Below are positions 7,965 through 16,735 of a stretch of DNA of 64,000 bases, piece after piece. Source of the DNA: an uncultured Ellagibacter sp. (GTDB lineage: Bacteria; Actinomycetota; Coriobacteriia; Coriobacteriales; Eggerthellaceae). The translations under genes were made by a program, and so were the position numbers. Numbering within the stretch: the first letter of the stretch is position 1; every line of letters begins with the position of its first letter. The notes beneath the pieces were generated by a model. The model did not search any database. It saw nothing but the letters and a program-made list of their open reading frames with translations, and was not told the origin of the DNA. The DNA lies in assembly GCF_934617235.1 (NCBI RefSeq), contig NZ_CAKTTZ010000001.1, forward strand, positions 70,929 to 134,928. The letters are read 5' to 3'.

Positions 7965-9608
7965 GTGGCCAAGACCGCGCTGACATATCTTTCGCGTCCC
8001 AACGTGGCCTCGCTGGGGTACGCGCTTTTCCTCGCGATCAATGCTGCGGGCGTTTGGGGCGGCGTGTTCCCGTTCCTTCCTTTGAGTTTTCAAACGCCGG
8101 AAATCATCTTCTGGTTCTTCCTCGCCCAGTCGCTCGTGTTCTCGCTGTGCTACTTCGCGAGCGCCGTGGGCGTGTACTTCCTTCCGGGGCCGACACGCCG
8201 ATTTCTTGTGCGGCTCGCCTGCATCCCCTATCTCCTGGGATGGTGCTGCCTTATCGCCGCGATTTACATCGACTGGGCCGCCCTCCCGCTCGTCATCGTG
8301 GGTGGTGCGTTTTTGGGACTCGGATCGGCCGGCTTCTACATGCTGTGGCAGCGTCTGTTCGCAAGCTTTGACTCCGACCGCGGAAACCTCGACCTCATCC
8401 GCGGCACGGCATATGGCGCCGTTTTGTACTTCGGGCTCTACGCCATCCCCCAAGCGGTGACCGCCTTCCTCATCCCGCTGGTCTTCATGCCGCTGTTCGG
8501 GCTGGCCATCGTGCTGAAAAGCCGGGAAATCGACCTTGACCAGCCGATGTTCGAAGACGTGCCGCACGAGAACGCGGCGGTGTACCGCGCCGTGGTCCGC
8601 GACTACTGGCGAAGCGCCCTCTGCGTCGGCGCCATCGGCTTTTGTACCGGCATCATGCGTGCACTTGCAATCGGAGAACCCCAGGTCGGATCGCTCGTGA
8701 ACATGCTTTCAATGGCCGCCTCATTCGTCGGCGCCATCACCATGCTCGCGCTGTGGAAGGTGAAGAGCGTGCGTTTCAACGTCGTCGGCCTCTACCGCAT
8801 GGCGTTCCCCTTCGTGATTACGTCGTTTTTGCTTCTCCCCTTCACCCCACTCGAGTACGCGCGCTGGCAGGCCGCCATCCTGTACGCGGTCTACAGCGTG
8901 GTCATCATGCTCATGATGATCCAATGCGCCCAAGCCTCGCGCGACCGCGGTATTAACCCGGTGTTTATCTATGGCTTCTTCGGCGGCATCGTGTACACCT
9001 TACATGACGTGGGCTTTCTCGCTGGAACTTTCTCCGAGCAGGTGCGAATCTTAGGCATCGATCCTTTGGCGACGACCGCGCTTGTCTCGCTATACCTTCT
9101 GGGATTTATGTTTTTCATCGGGCAGGGAGGCTTCAAGCGAGTCCTTCGACACGACCCGTCCGCCGAGAATATCGAGCTGATCATGCTCGACAACCAACCC
9201 GACGGAAGCAAGGGCGGCGAAGACGCTCACGACTTAAGTGAGCACGACGAGAGCGGTCGCGATTCGGGTGGTCGCGACGGCGATCATGGCCTAGGTGGCC
9301 TCAGCGGCAGCCCCGTTTCGCAAACGGACGCTCCACGAGGGCGCGGCCGACGCAGCTTCGAGGGCGATTTCGAGTTGACCGACCGCCTCTCCAAGCAGGC
9401 GCAAGTCCTTCGCGAGCAATACCGGCTGAGCGCACGCGAAACGGAGGTCATGGAGTACATCGCGCGCGGGTACACCGTCGCGCGCACTGCCGAAGAGCTC
9501 ATCGTGTCCGAGAACACCATCCGCACGCACAGTAAGCGCATCTACGCGAAGCTCGACGTCCATAAAAAGCAAGAGCTCATTGACATGCTCAAAGCCGTCG
9601 AGCTGTAG
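7965..9608 (+). CDS. Membrane-bound LuxR-family regulator (multi-helix domain plus HTH)
   Basis: A 547-residue fusion. Residues 1 to about 390 hold some twelve hydrophobic helices arranged like an MFS-type transporter or sensor. Residues about 390-470 are a charged, Gly/Asp-rich linker (GGEDAHDLSEHDESGRDSGG). Residues about 485-545 are a LuxR/FixJ helix-turn-helix with LSARETEVMEYIARGYTV and VSENTIRTHSKRIYAKLDV. The GTG at 7965 is chosen because GAGGAGG lies three to four bases upstream; an in-frame ATG at 7878 lacks a good site and adds a polar stretch. Such proteins usually neighbour respiratory reductase operons in Eggerthellaceae. Its divergence from dmsA suggests it senses a substrate or redox cue and controls that operon. 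Confidence 0.9.
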   Translation: MAKTALTYLSRPNVASLGYALFLAINAAGVWGGVFPFLPLSFQTPEIIFWFFLAQSLVFSLCYFASAVGVYFLPGPTRRFLVRLACIPYLLGWCCLIAAIYIDWAALPLVIVGGAFLGLGSAGFYMLWQRLFASFDSDRGNLDLIRGTAYGAVLYFGLYAIPQAVTAFLIPLVFMPLFGLAIVLKSREIDLDQPMFEDVPHENAAVYRAVVRDYWRSALCVGAIGFCTGIMRALAIGEPQVGSLVNMLSMAASFVGAITMLALWKVKSVRFNVVGLYRMAFPFVITSFLLLPFTPLEYARWQAAILYAVYSVVIMLMMIQCAQASRDRGINPVFIYGFFGGIVYTLHDVGFLAGTFSEQVRILGIDPLATTALVSLYLLGFMFFIGQGGFKRVLRHDPSAENIELIMLDNQPDGSKGGEDAHDLSEHDESGRDSGGRDGDHGLGGLSGSPVSQTDAPRGRGRRSFEGDFELTDRLSKQAQVLREQYRLSARETEVMEYIARGYTVARTAEELIVSENTIRTHSKRIYAKLDVHKKQELIDMLKAVEL

Positions 9609-9643
9609 GCCCACACGCCGCCTTCTTTCTTGAAAACCGCCGA

Positions 9644-9669
9644 GCGGGTGGGCAGTGTCGCCCGCCCGC
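9644..9669 (+). terminator. Hairpin after the LuxR gene
   Basis: GCGGGTGGGC and GCCCGCCCGC pair over 10 bp (one G-T) around the loop AGTGTC, 36 bases after the stop. There is no T run, so it may be a weak or factor-assisted terminator. Confidence 0.5.
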
Positions 9670-9744
9670 TTCCCCAAGGCCGCCGTGTCGGATAGCATTC
9701 CGCGACCGTTCCACGCCGCCTTCTTTCTCGATTTGCAGCCATGG

Positions 9745-9883
9745 GGACAAAAAGTGGCGATATGTGAGGAGTTTCCCATAGAGAACTTCTCTTCAACAAA
9801 ATTGACCAGGGAAAACGCAGGGCAATACCAGCCAAGGCTTCTGAAGCCGCCCCTATCGGCTCACATATCGACGTTTTTTGTCC
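9745..9883. repeat. 24-bp inverted repeat pair enclosing 91 bp
   Basis: The left arm (9745-9768) reads GGACAAAAA, three variable bases, then GCGATATGTGAG. The right arm (9860-9883) is its reverse complement except at three positions (21 of 24 matching). The enclosed 91 bases hold no gene but include GGCTTCTGAAGCC (9834-9846). The pair could fold as a long-stem RNA, form a double protein site, or be the ends of a small non-coding mobile element. It lies in the 497-base gap 9609-10105. Confidence 0.7.
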
Positions 9884-10010
9884 AAGGAGGGGCCGTTTTC
9901 GGATAGATGCTAATCGAGGCATTCGCGATACGAAGAAAAAGTGCCCACCTCATCAGGCTCCGACATCGCGAGAGCCAAGAACACCCCGACTCAGACGCTC
10001 GCTGAATTAG

Positions 10011-10038
10011 CCCCAATTCCTAACAGTAGGAAATGGGG
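10011..10038. terminator. Hairpin downstream of the SanA-like gene
   Basis: CCCCAATTCCTA (10011-10022) and TAGGAAATGGGG (10027-10038) pair over 12 positions with one mismatch around ACAG. It lies about 70 bases beyond the minus-strand stop at 10106 and may end that transcript. No T run follows. Confidence 0.45.
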
Positions 10039-10105
10039 GGTTACGCACTAACCCGAGAACGAAGCACGATATCGAGGCCGGAAAAGGGGCACGCAAGGCC
10101 TTCTC

Positions 10106-10762
10106 CTACCCTGCGACATCGCCCGACTGATCGAGCGAAATCGGCTCGCCCACGAACGTCGATGGCACATCGAATAGCGACTTGAAGAAATCCTTCGTAC
10201 GAGCAGGAATTTCGCGCACATCGTACCAGGTCTGCTTGTCGTAGCTGCGATAATCGCTTGCAACCCCGATTGCCTCGACGCCAAGCGCATGCGCAGAGAA
10301 CAACGCACGATAGAGGTGGTACGTCTGCGTGGCGACCACCACGCGCGTGCAGCCGAACACGTTTTTCGCGCGGTACATGCTCTCGTAAGTGGAGAATCCC
10401 GCGTGGTCGCAGAAGATGTCCTCGGAAGGTACGCCCTGCTCAACAGCATAACGTTTCATCGCCGCGCACTCGTTGTAGTGCTCGGTGCTGTTGTCGCCCG
10501 ACATGATGATCTTCGGCGCGGCGCCCGCCTTGTAGAGCGCGATACCGCAATCGAGACGGTCCTTCAAGATTGTCGACGGCGTACCATCGGCGAACACCGA
10601 CGCACCAAGCACGACGACCGCATCGGCGTGATAGCCCGCTGCATCGTCGGTGTTCACGATGTCGTTTTGCGTCGTGACAACCACAATCGCATTCGTCACG
10701 CCGACGACCGCTGCCGCGACAACGGCACAGGTGCACACTATTTTCAAGAACGCCTTAATCAT
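10106..10762 (-). CDS. SanA/YdcF-like DUF218 membrane-anchored protein
   Basis: A 218-residue protein with one N-terminal membrane helix (residues about 5-28) and a DUF218 domain. The domain shows DAVVVLGASVFADGTPS (residues about 47-63), DRLDCGIALYKAG, IIMSGDN, YNECAAMKRYAVEQGVP and THE late VVVATQTYHLYRALF, the usual order in SanA/YdcF proteins. SanA is linked in enterobacteria to envelope permeability and vancomycin exclusion, but the reaction is not established. The gene is single, downstream of leuS on the same strand and separated from it by a strong terminator, so it probably has its own promoter. Confidence 0.82.
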   Translation of the reverse strand: MIKAFLKIVCTCAVVAAAVVGVTNAIVVVTTQNDIVNTDDAAGYHADAVVVLGASVFADGTPSTILKDRLDCGIALYKAGAAPKIIMSGDNSTEHYNECAAMKRYAVEQGVPSEDIFCDHAGFSTYESMYRAKNVFGCTRVVVATQTYHLYRALFSAHALGVEAIGVASDYRSYDKQTWYDVREIPARTKDFFKSLFDVPSTFVGEPISLDQSGDVAG

Positions 10763-10807
10763 GCAGCAACCACTTCGATGCCTTCCAAACTGCGAGAGGA
10801 TAAAGAA

Positions 10808-10834
10808 GGGTCGACAGCTGCAAACTGCCGACCC
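10808..10834 (-). terminator. Rho-independent terminator of leuS
   Basis: GGGTCGACAG (10808-10817) pairs with CTGCCGACCC (10825-10834) with one mismatch. Reading on the minus strand, the stem is followed by the T-rich CTTCTTTATCC. It lies 85 bases past the leuS stop. Confidence 0.7.
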
Positions 10835-10918
10835 CGACTTCTTCTATCACCCGCCCAGCACTCGCTCGGCGGAATCCGTCCATACGACGATTGTAGCGTG
10901 ATGGGCGACGCGATGGCC

Positions 10919-13474
10919 CTACTTCGCGACGATGTTCACCAAACGTCCCTTGACGACGACGACCTTCTTCACATCCTTGCCCTCGACCGCATGGGAAACG
11001 ACCTCGAGCGCCTGCGCCTTCACGTCTTCATCGGCGGCGTCGGCAGCAACCGTAATCTTCGCCTTCACCTTGCCGTTGACCTGCACCGCGAGCTCCACCT
11101 CGTCGGCCTTTGCCTTCTCGGGGTCGAATTCCGGCCAAGGCTCAACGTGCACGCTGCCCTCGTGGCCAAGCGCCGTATGCCACAGTTCCTCGGACCAATG
11201 CGGGCAAATCGGGGAAAGCAGCTTCACGAGCGATTCGGCAACCTCGATCGAGAGCGCCTTGAGCTCGGCGTTGGCCGCGCGCTCTTCGGCGGAAGCCGCA
11301 TGCAGGAAGTCGCCCGTCGCATTCGCAAGTTCCATGATGGCAGCGATGGCGGTGTTGAAGTTGTTGCGGTCGAAGTCCTCGACCACCTTGCCGCACACGC
11401 GATGACGCTCGCGCGTAAGCACCTTCGCGGCCTCGGCGGCGGAAAGCTTGCCGCCCTCTTGGAAAAGCGTTTCCTCCCCTGCAACGCCAGCCAGGTCGCC
11501 GACCATGCGCCACACGCGGTTCAGGAACTTGTACATGCCCGCAAGGCCGTCCTCGTTCCATTGGAGCTCCTTGTCGGGCGGGGCCATGAACAGGATATAT
11601 GCGCGCACAGCATCGGCGCCGTAACCCGCAATCATGTCCTCGGGCGAGATCACGTTGCCCTTCGACTTGCTCATGACGTCGCCATGCTCGTCGAGCACCA
11701 TGCCCTGGCACAGCAGGTTCTTAAACGGCTCGTCGAAATCGACCATCCCCATGTCGCGCAGCACCTTCGTGAAGAAGCGGCTGTAGAGCAGATGTAGGAT
11801 GGCGTGCTCGATACCGCCGATGTACTGGTCGACGGGCATCCAGCGGTTCGCCTTTTCGGGGGCGAAGGGCGCGTCGGTGTTGTGCGGGTCGGTGTAGCGC
11901 AGGTAATACCAGCTCGAGCACGTGAACGTGTCCATCGTGTCCGTCTCGCGACGCGCGGGGCCTCCGCACTTCGGGCACGTGCATTTCGCGAACTCGGCAT
12001 GCGTGGCGAGCGTTTCACCTGCGGAAAGATCGATATCCTTCGGGAGCATAACGGGCAGGTCCTCTTCGGGAACCGGCACGAGCCCGCACTTGTCGCAGTA
12101 GATGGCGGGGATGGGGTTTCCCCAGTAGCGCTGGCGCGAGATGAGCCAGTCGCGCAGGCGGAACTGCACCGACTTCTTCCCCTTACCCGCGGCCTCCAAG
12201 TCGCCGATGATCGCGTCCACGGCAGGCGAATGCTTGCCGCCAACCATGCCGGTGTACTTGCCGGACTGGACGAGCTTGCCCTCGGCCTCGTAGGACTTCT
12301 CCCAATCGACCGACGTCACAACGCGATTCTGCTCGTCTTTGAGCTGCGGATAGAGCGCGTCTTCCTCGCCCAAGATGATGGGAACGATGGGCAGGTCGTA
12401 TTTGCGGGCGAACTCGAAGTCGCGCTGGTCGCCGCACGGCACGGCCATGACCGCGCCGGTGCCGTAATCGGCCACGATGTAGTCGGCAACCCACACGGGG
12501 ACTTTCTCGCCGTTCACGGGGTTCACGACATAGCGGCCGGTGAACGCGCCGTGTTTCTCGCGGTCGCCCTGGGCACGCTCGACGGCGCTCACCTTAGAGG
12601 CCGCCTCGACGAGCGCCATGACGTCGGCCTCGTATTCCGTGCCGGCAACGAGCTCGGGAACGAGCTTGCTTTCGGGAGCAAGCAGGAAGAAGCTGCACCC
12701 GAAGAGCGTGTCGGGGCGCGTCGTGAACACGGTGATCGTCTGGCCGTCGTCTTTGCCTTCGGCGGGAAGGAGCTCGAAATCGACCTCGGCGCCTTCCGAA
12801 CGGCCAATCCAGTTTGCCTGCATCTGCTTCACGCGCTCAGGCCAGCCGTCGAGCTGGTCGAGGTCGTCAAGCAGCTCCTGCGCGTAGTCGGTGATCTTGA
12901 AGTACCACTGCGTGAGGTCGCGCTTTTCGACCGCACCGTGGCAGCGCCAGCATTCGCCTTCGGTGACCTGCTCGTTTGCGAGAACGGTCTTGCAGTTGGG
13001 GCACCAGTTCACCGGAGACTCGCGGCGCTCGACCAAGCCGCGCTTCCAAAACTGCAGGAAGATCCACTGACCCCAGCGATAGTATTCCGGATCGCAGGCG
13101 ACGACCGTCCGGTCCCAATCGTAGGACAGGCCCATGCGCTTGAACGACGCCTTCTGCGTCTCGATGTTCGCGTAGGTCCACTTTGCGGGGTGGCTGTGAT
13201 GCTTGATCGCGGCGTTCTCGGCGGGCAGGCCGAAAGCGTCCCAGCCCATGGGATGGAGCACGTCGAAGCCGCGCATCTTCGAGTAGCGGGCAATCACATC
13301 GCCGATCGTGTAGTTGCGCACGTGCCCCATGTGGATGTCGCCCGACGGATACGGGAACATCTCGAGCACATACTTCTTCGGCTTCGATTCGTCTTCTTTA
13401 ACGGTATTCAGGCCTGATTCTTCCCACGCCTTCTGCCACCGTGGTTCGATCTCATGCGGGTTGTAAGCTTTCAT
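10919..13474 (-). CDS. leuS: Leucyl-tRNA synthetase
   Basis: An 851-residue class I aminoacyl-tRNA synthetase that charges tRNA-Leu. The HIGH-type signature is in PYPSGDIHMGHVRNYTIGDV (residues about 41-60). A zinc-binding-like segment, CPNCKTVLANEQVTEGECWRC, lies near residue 160, and the CP1 editing domain includes TTRPDTLFG. KMSKS appears as VMSKSKGNVISPEDM. The C-terminal anticodon-binding region ends KKVVVVKGRLVNIVAK. Length and order are those of bacterial LeuRS. The ATG at 13474 opens MKAYNPHEIEPRWQ, the standard start. Confidence 0.98.
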   Translation of the reverse strand: MKAYNPHEIEPRWQKAWEESGLNTVKEDESKPKKYVLEMFPYPSGDIHMGHVRNYTIGDVIARYSKMRGFDVLHPMGWDAFGLPAENAAIKHHSHPAKWTYANIETQKASFKRMGLSYDWDRTVVACDPEYYRWGQWIFLQFWKRGLVERRESPVNWCPNCKTVLANEQVTEGECWRCHGAVEKRDLTQWYFKITDYAQELLDDLDQLDGWPERVKQMQANWIGRSEGAEVDFELLPAEGKDDGQTITVFTTRPDTLFGCSFFLLAPESKLVPELVAGTEYEADVMALVEAASKVSAVERAQGDREKHGAFTGRYVVNPVNGEKVPVWVADYIVADYGTGAVMAVPCGDQRDFEFARKYDLPIVPIILGEEDALYPQLKDEQNRVVTSVDWEKSYEAEGKLVQSGKYTGMVGGKHSPAVDAIIGDLEAAGKGKKSVQFRLRDWLISRQRYWGNPIPAIYCDKCGLVPVPEEDLPVMLPKDIDLSAGETLATHAEFAKCTCPKCGGPARRETDTMDTFTCSSWYYLRYTDPHNTDAPFAPEKANRWMPVDQYIGGIEHAILHLLYSRFFTKVLRDMGMVDFDEPFKNLLCQGMVLDEHGDVMSKSKGNVISPEDMIAGYGADAVRAYILFMAPPDKELQWNEDGLAGMYKFLNRVWRMVGDLAGVAGEETLFQEGGKLSAAEAAKVLTRERHRVCGKVVEDFDRNNFNTAIAAIMELANATGDFLHAASAEERAANAELKALSIEVAESLVKLLSPICPHWSEELWHTALGHEGSVHVEPWPEFDPEKAKADEVELAVQVNGKVKAKITVAADAADEDVKAQALEVVSHAVEGKDVKKVVVVKGRLVNIVAK

Positions 13475-13552
13475 GGTTGTTGCCTTCTCGTTTTCATTCT
13501 CGCTGGGTAAAAACGTGACTCCATATTGTAACGCATTCGGAGCGCACGCCGA

Positions 13553-14551
13553 CTACGTATGCGCCGCTAGGTCGACCATTACCGACATGCGGAACTCGCC
13601 GTTGGTGCGTTCGAGGGAAACCGCCCCGTCGTAGCGCTGCACGATCGTGTCGATGACGGACAGGCCCCAGCCGTGTTCGGCGAGAGACCCACTGCGCGTT
13701 TGCTCCTTGGCGAAGCGGATGCGCTCGAGAATGCCGCGGCGCGTCGTCTCGCGATTCTTGTCGCCCGCGGCCACCGACTCGCTGTTGCGCATATCGAGCA
13801 CGAGATAAGATCCCGCGACGGACGCCTTGAAGATCACGAAGCGCTCGGCTGGCTCGACGCTCTCGCAGGCCTGGCGTGCGTTGTCGAGCATGTTCGACAC
13901 GATGGCGCTCAGCTCGGAATCGGAAATCGACAGTTCGGCGGGCACCTTAAGCGAGCACGTCACGTCGATGCCCTTCGCCTTAAGTTCGCGCACCTTAAGC
14001 GACACCAGGGCATCGAGGGCCGCATGGTCGCAAAGGCGCAGCGACTTCCTGGCCGCGAGCACGATGATGTCGTCCACGCTCTTCTCGCTTAACGACACTT
14101 CCCCGCGGGAAAGCTGCTCATCGAGCTCATGGAGCTGTTCGGCCATTTTCCTGCGGATATCGCGCGCCTCGTTCGCAACGGAAGCAAGCCCGCAAGCCCC
14201 TTCACGCTGGGTCTCAATCTGCGCTTCGAGCAGACGCGCCCTCTGGAGGAGAGCATCGGTGCGCGCGGCTCTTCCCAGCGCGGTGAACAGCAGCGAGTCG
14301 AGGGGGATGCAAGCGGCGCCCAGCGCGAGCACCGCGAACAAAATCACAGGTTCCGAACGAATGGCCATCGTTCCCACCGCGATTCCCGCAACGCAGGCGA
14401 TCTGACTTGCGGGGAACAGCATGCACGACAACACATAGGATCGCGACGCATGGTTCAAGCGGTTGCACAGGCGAGCGGCGCTCACCGTCATCGCGGTCAG
14501 CACAATGACGGTGAGCGCAATCGATACCATCTGCAGTGCGGCCATACCCAT
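13553..14551 (-). CDS. GHKL ATPase-domain sensor protein lacking a His box (AgrC-like, kinase half B)
   Basis: A 332-residue protein with three N-terminal hydrophobic helices (residues about 5-100), a helical region, and a C-terminal GHKL ATPase domain. The N box is visible in LSAIVSNMLDNARQACESV and the G2 box in HGWGLSVIDTIVQRYDGAVS. At the place where AgrC-type kinases have the phospho-acceptor motif R-H-D/N-x-x-N-H, this protein reads DIRRKMAEQLHEL, so both histidines appear lost. The ATG at 14551 is preferred to the one at 14623: it gives a membrane start and lies five bases after the previous stop. It is third in the operon with the LytTR regulator and the His-box protein, and could phosphorylate the latter. 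Confidence 0.75.
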   Translation of the reverse strand: MGMAALQMVSIALTVIVLTAMTVSAARLCNRLNHASRSYVLSCMLFPASQIACVAGIAVGTMAIRSEPVILFAVLALGAACIPLDSLLFTALGRAARTDALLQRARLLEAQIETQREGACGLASVANEARDIRRKMAEQLHELDEQLSRGEVSLSEKSVDDIIVLAARKSLRLCDHAALDALVSLKVRELKAKGIDVTCSLKVPAELSISDSELSAIVSNMLDNARQACESVEPAERFVIFKASVAGSYLVLDMRNSESVAAGDKNRETTRRGILERIRFAKEQTRSGSLAEHGWGLSVIDTIVQRYDGAVSLERTNGEFRMSVMVDLAAHT

Positions 14552-14555
14552 GCTC

Positions 14556-15560
14556 TCACCGCTCTCCGCCACTTGGACCGCTTGGGAACGAGGGCGATTC
14601 GACAGCCAAGGGAAATTCCGCAAGCTGTTTCTCGGAGCGGAGAATCACCGATTCATCCCGGGCGTTCATCATCTCGATTTCCCCGAGAAGGTCACGCACG
14701 TGATTGCGTGCGGCATCGAATTCCCCCCGCGATGCGAGCACCTCGATGATCTGCAGGTGATTGCGCAGGTTATGACGAAGCTGGGCGGAATTCTCGAGCA
14801 CCGTGGACAGGTCGTCGAAAAGCTGCAGCTCCTCGGCAAGCTGCCGTTCGAGCGCCTCGATGCGCCAAGCCTCGAAGTGCTCGAGCGCGAGGCGATCGAT
14901 GGCGCGGAAAAGCGCAAGGTCGGACACGAGAAGAAAGACCCCCATAAGCAGCACGAGCACAACAAGCAGCAGGTTCCATGCACCGACCGCATCGATACCG
15001 ACGAGTGCAATGAGCAAGAAGGGAACTTGGAGCAGGGGAAACCATATGAAGTATTTCGGACCCTCGCCTTTATAGCGGCCAACGGCGGGCGTCAGCCAGC
15101 GGCTTTGGGCTCGGCGAAGCAGCACGAACAGCGCATCGAGGACAATCCAATGGAGGACGGAGGCTACCGCATAGTGGGAAAGGTGCGCGTATTTTACCTG
15201 GTAGCTGAAGGGTTCATCGACAATGAGCATCCACAGGAGCAAAAACGCGAGGTACGCCACGATTACGACGACGAACGACGAGGCGATCATGAGCACGCGA
15301 TGGGACACGCGATCGCGTGCGATGAAACTGGGCACGATGCAGAGGATCGTCTCCATCGCGATGTAGGCTGGCATCCCGAACAGCGACGAGAGCGGCACGA
15401 GCACAAGTGCGCACAGTGCGTACGCGACGGTGAAGAGAGTGGGGCGCGGAATATCGAGCAGGCGCGTCATCACGTAGCCGTACAAAATTTGGATAGGGAC
15501 GTCGCCCACAAGAGCAACTATGGCGTTTTCCCATGTCAGGCCAAGTATCGCAGGGCCCAT
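14556..15560 (-). CDS. Membrane sensor with His box but no ATPase domain (AgrC-like, half A)
   Basis: A 334-residue protein with about six or seven hydrophobic helices in residues 1-225. A coiled-coil stretch (about 228-258) and a clear AgrC-type phospho-acceptor motif, LRHNLRNHLQ with His263, follow. After the dimerisation helices it stops about 70 residues later with a Pro/Ser/Gly tail (SFPSGPSGGER). The whole GHKL ATPase domain expected here is missing. The next gene, starting five bases downstream, has that domain but no His box. Four bases separate this gene from the response regulator upstream. The simplest reading is a two-protein kinase, with this part sensing and accepting phosphate. 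Confidence 0.72.
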   Translation of the reverse strand: MGPAILGLTWENAIVALVGDVPIQILYGYVMTRLLDIPRPTLFTVAYALCALVLVPLSSLFGMPAYIAMETILCIVPSFIARDRVSHRVLMIASSFVVVIVAYLAFLLLWMLIVDEPFSYQVKYAHLSHYAVASVLHWIVLDALFVLLRRAQSRWLTPAVGRYKGEGPKYFIWFPLLQVPFLLIALVGIDAVGAWNLLLVVLVLLMGVFLLVSDLALFRAIDRLALEHFEAWRIEALERQLAEELQLFDDLSTVLENSAQLRHNLRNHLQIIEVLASRGEFDAARNHVRDLLGEIEMMNARDESVILRSEKQLAEFPLAVESPSFPSGPSGGER

Positions 15561-15564
15561 CGCG

Positions 15565-16452
15565 CTATGCCCTTACCTTCAGGTAATTAAGCAGCGCCTC
15601 TTTCACGTCGCGGCGACGCTTTTGGCCCACGGGAACGCGCGCGCCGGACCTCATGAAGATGTCCTCTTTACCGATTTCGACGACGTCGGCAAGGTTCACC
15701 GCAAAGCTTTTGTGGCATCGCACGAAGTTTTCGGGAAGCATAGCGAGGGCGTCGGCAAGCGAGCAGTACACCTCCATGACCTCGTCGTCGGTATGGAGGC
15801 GCAGTTTGCGGCGCTCACTTTCCAGATATTCGATACGGTCGGCGTCGATCACGATTGTTCTGCCGCGCACCTGAAACGTGAGAGCGCAGGGCGAGAGTCT
15901 TGGAGGAGCTCCAGTCGCCGCGCGCTGGTTTGCTTGCTGATTTGCCTGGAAGCCCTGGCGCGTCTGCGCGTTTTGGATCGACCGCACGTCTCGACCTGGC
16001 TGCGTACGCCGGTCCGCCCGAGCATCTTGGTCCGGCCAAACTCCCTGGCCCGTTAGCGCGTCCTGGGCCGCAAGGTTCTCCAACGCCTTTTTCAGGGCGT
16101 CATCGAAGGTGCTTTGCCTGATGGGCTTTACCAGGAAGTAAACGTGCTGCGTCTCATAGACGGGTGTGCAATACTCAATATAACCAGTTGCATAGATGAC
16201 CTGGGTTTTCGAGCCCACTGGAAACAAGTCGCGCACCATGTCGATGCCGTCTGCCGCATCGGTGCCCAAGTCTATGTCGGTGATGAGAATGTCGATTGAG
16301 TGGCCCTCGGAGACGAAGAACTCGAGTTCGGCGCGCGAAGCCATCTCGTGTATGACCAATCCTTCCGAGAAAGGCGAAGCCGAAACCCTGTCGATGAGCG
16401 CCGCCGCACACTCCGCGTTGTCTTCGACTATGCAAACCGTGTAGGAAGGCAT
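15565..16452 (-). CDS. LytTR-family response regulator
   Basis: A 295-residue AgrA/LytR-type regulator. Residues 1-130 form a receiver domain: VCIVEDN at the start, phospho-acceptor Asp59 in ITDIDLG, then the late YFLVKPI lysine. Residues about 130-190 are a Gln/Arg-rich, low-complexity linker (QANQQANQRAATGAPP). The C-terminal 105 residues are a LytTR DNA-binding domain with IEYLESERRKLRLHT and FVRCHKSFAVNLADV. It is first in an operon with two membrane sensor proteins. The linker is unusually long for the family and is rich in repeated CAG/CGC-type codons, suggesting recent expansion. Confidence 0.88.
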   Translation of the reverse strand: MPSYTVCIVEDNAECAAALIDRVSASPFSEGLVIHEMASRAELEFFVSEGHSIDILITDIDLGTDAADGIDMVRDLFPVGSKTQVIYATGYIEYCTPVYETQHVYFLVKPIRQSTFDDALKKALENLAAQDALTGQGVWPDQDARADRRTQPGRDVRSIQNAQTRQGFQANQQANQRAATGAPPRLSPCALTFQVRGRTIVIDADRIEYLESERRKLRLHTDDEVMEVYCSLADALAMLPENFVRCHKSFAVNLADVVEIGKEDIFMRSGARVPVGQKRRRDVKEALLNYLKVRA

Positions 16453-16552
16453 GCTCGCAAACCCACTTTCGCTCGCTTCCTTATAAACGTCTTGAGTATA
16501 CCCGAAAGGGCATGATTGACGCGACCCGACCCTGATTGCGAGAACCGCGAGA

Positions 16553-16635
16553 GGGGCTCTTCGGCAACGCCCAGTCGCTCAGACAGTCCCCGCAACGCTG
16601 CGGAACTCGCTTTGTGGGCGTCGCCGAAGAGCTCC
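16553..16635. repeat. 83-bp palindromic repeat, copy 1
   Basis: The ends GGGGCTCTTCGGC and GCCGAAGAGCTCC are inverted, so the element can fold into one long hairpin. Read as its reverse complement it matches the copy at 37793-37875 at about 75 of 83 positions. A third copy is at 37674-37754. It fills the gap between the LytTR operon and engB. The three copies look like a dispersed REP/MITE-type sequence. Confidence 0.85.
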
Positions 16636-16694
16636 AACCAGGGACCGCGAGGCGAAGCAGCACGACCCCGCGGAAAGCGCGGGCAGCTGCTTTC

Positions 16695-16703
16695 TGATAC
16701 CAT
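16695..16703 (+). promoter_or_regulatory. Extended -10 promoter of engB
   Basis: TGATACCAT fits a TGn extended -10 element, 33 bases before the engB ATG. No clear -35 is seen; the repeat element ends 60 bases upstream. Confidence 0.4.
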
Positions 16704-16735
16704 GGGGCGAACACGCACGAAGAGAGGCAATCGCC

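Noticed and set aside
11804..13417. A 537-codon plus-strand open frame
   Set aside because: Antisense to leuS, whose HIGH and KMSKS motifs are unambiguous.
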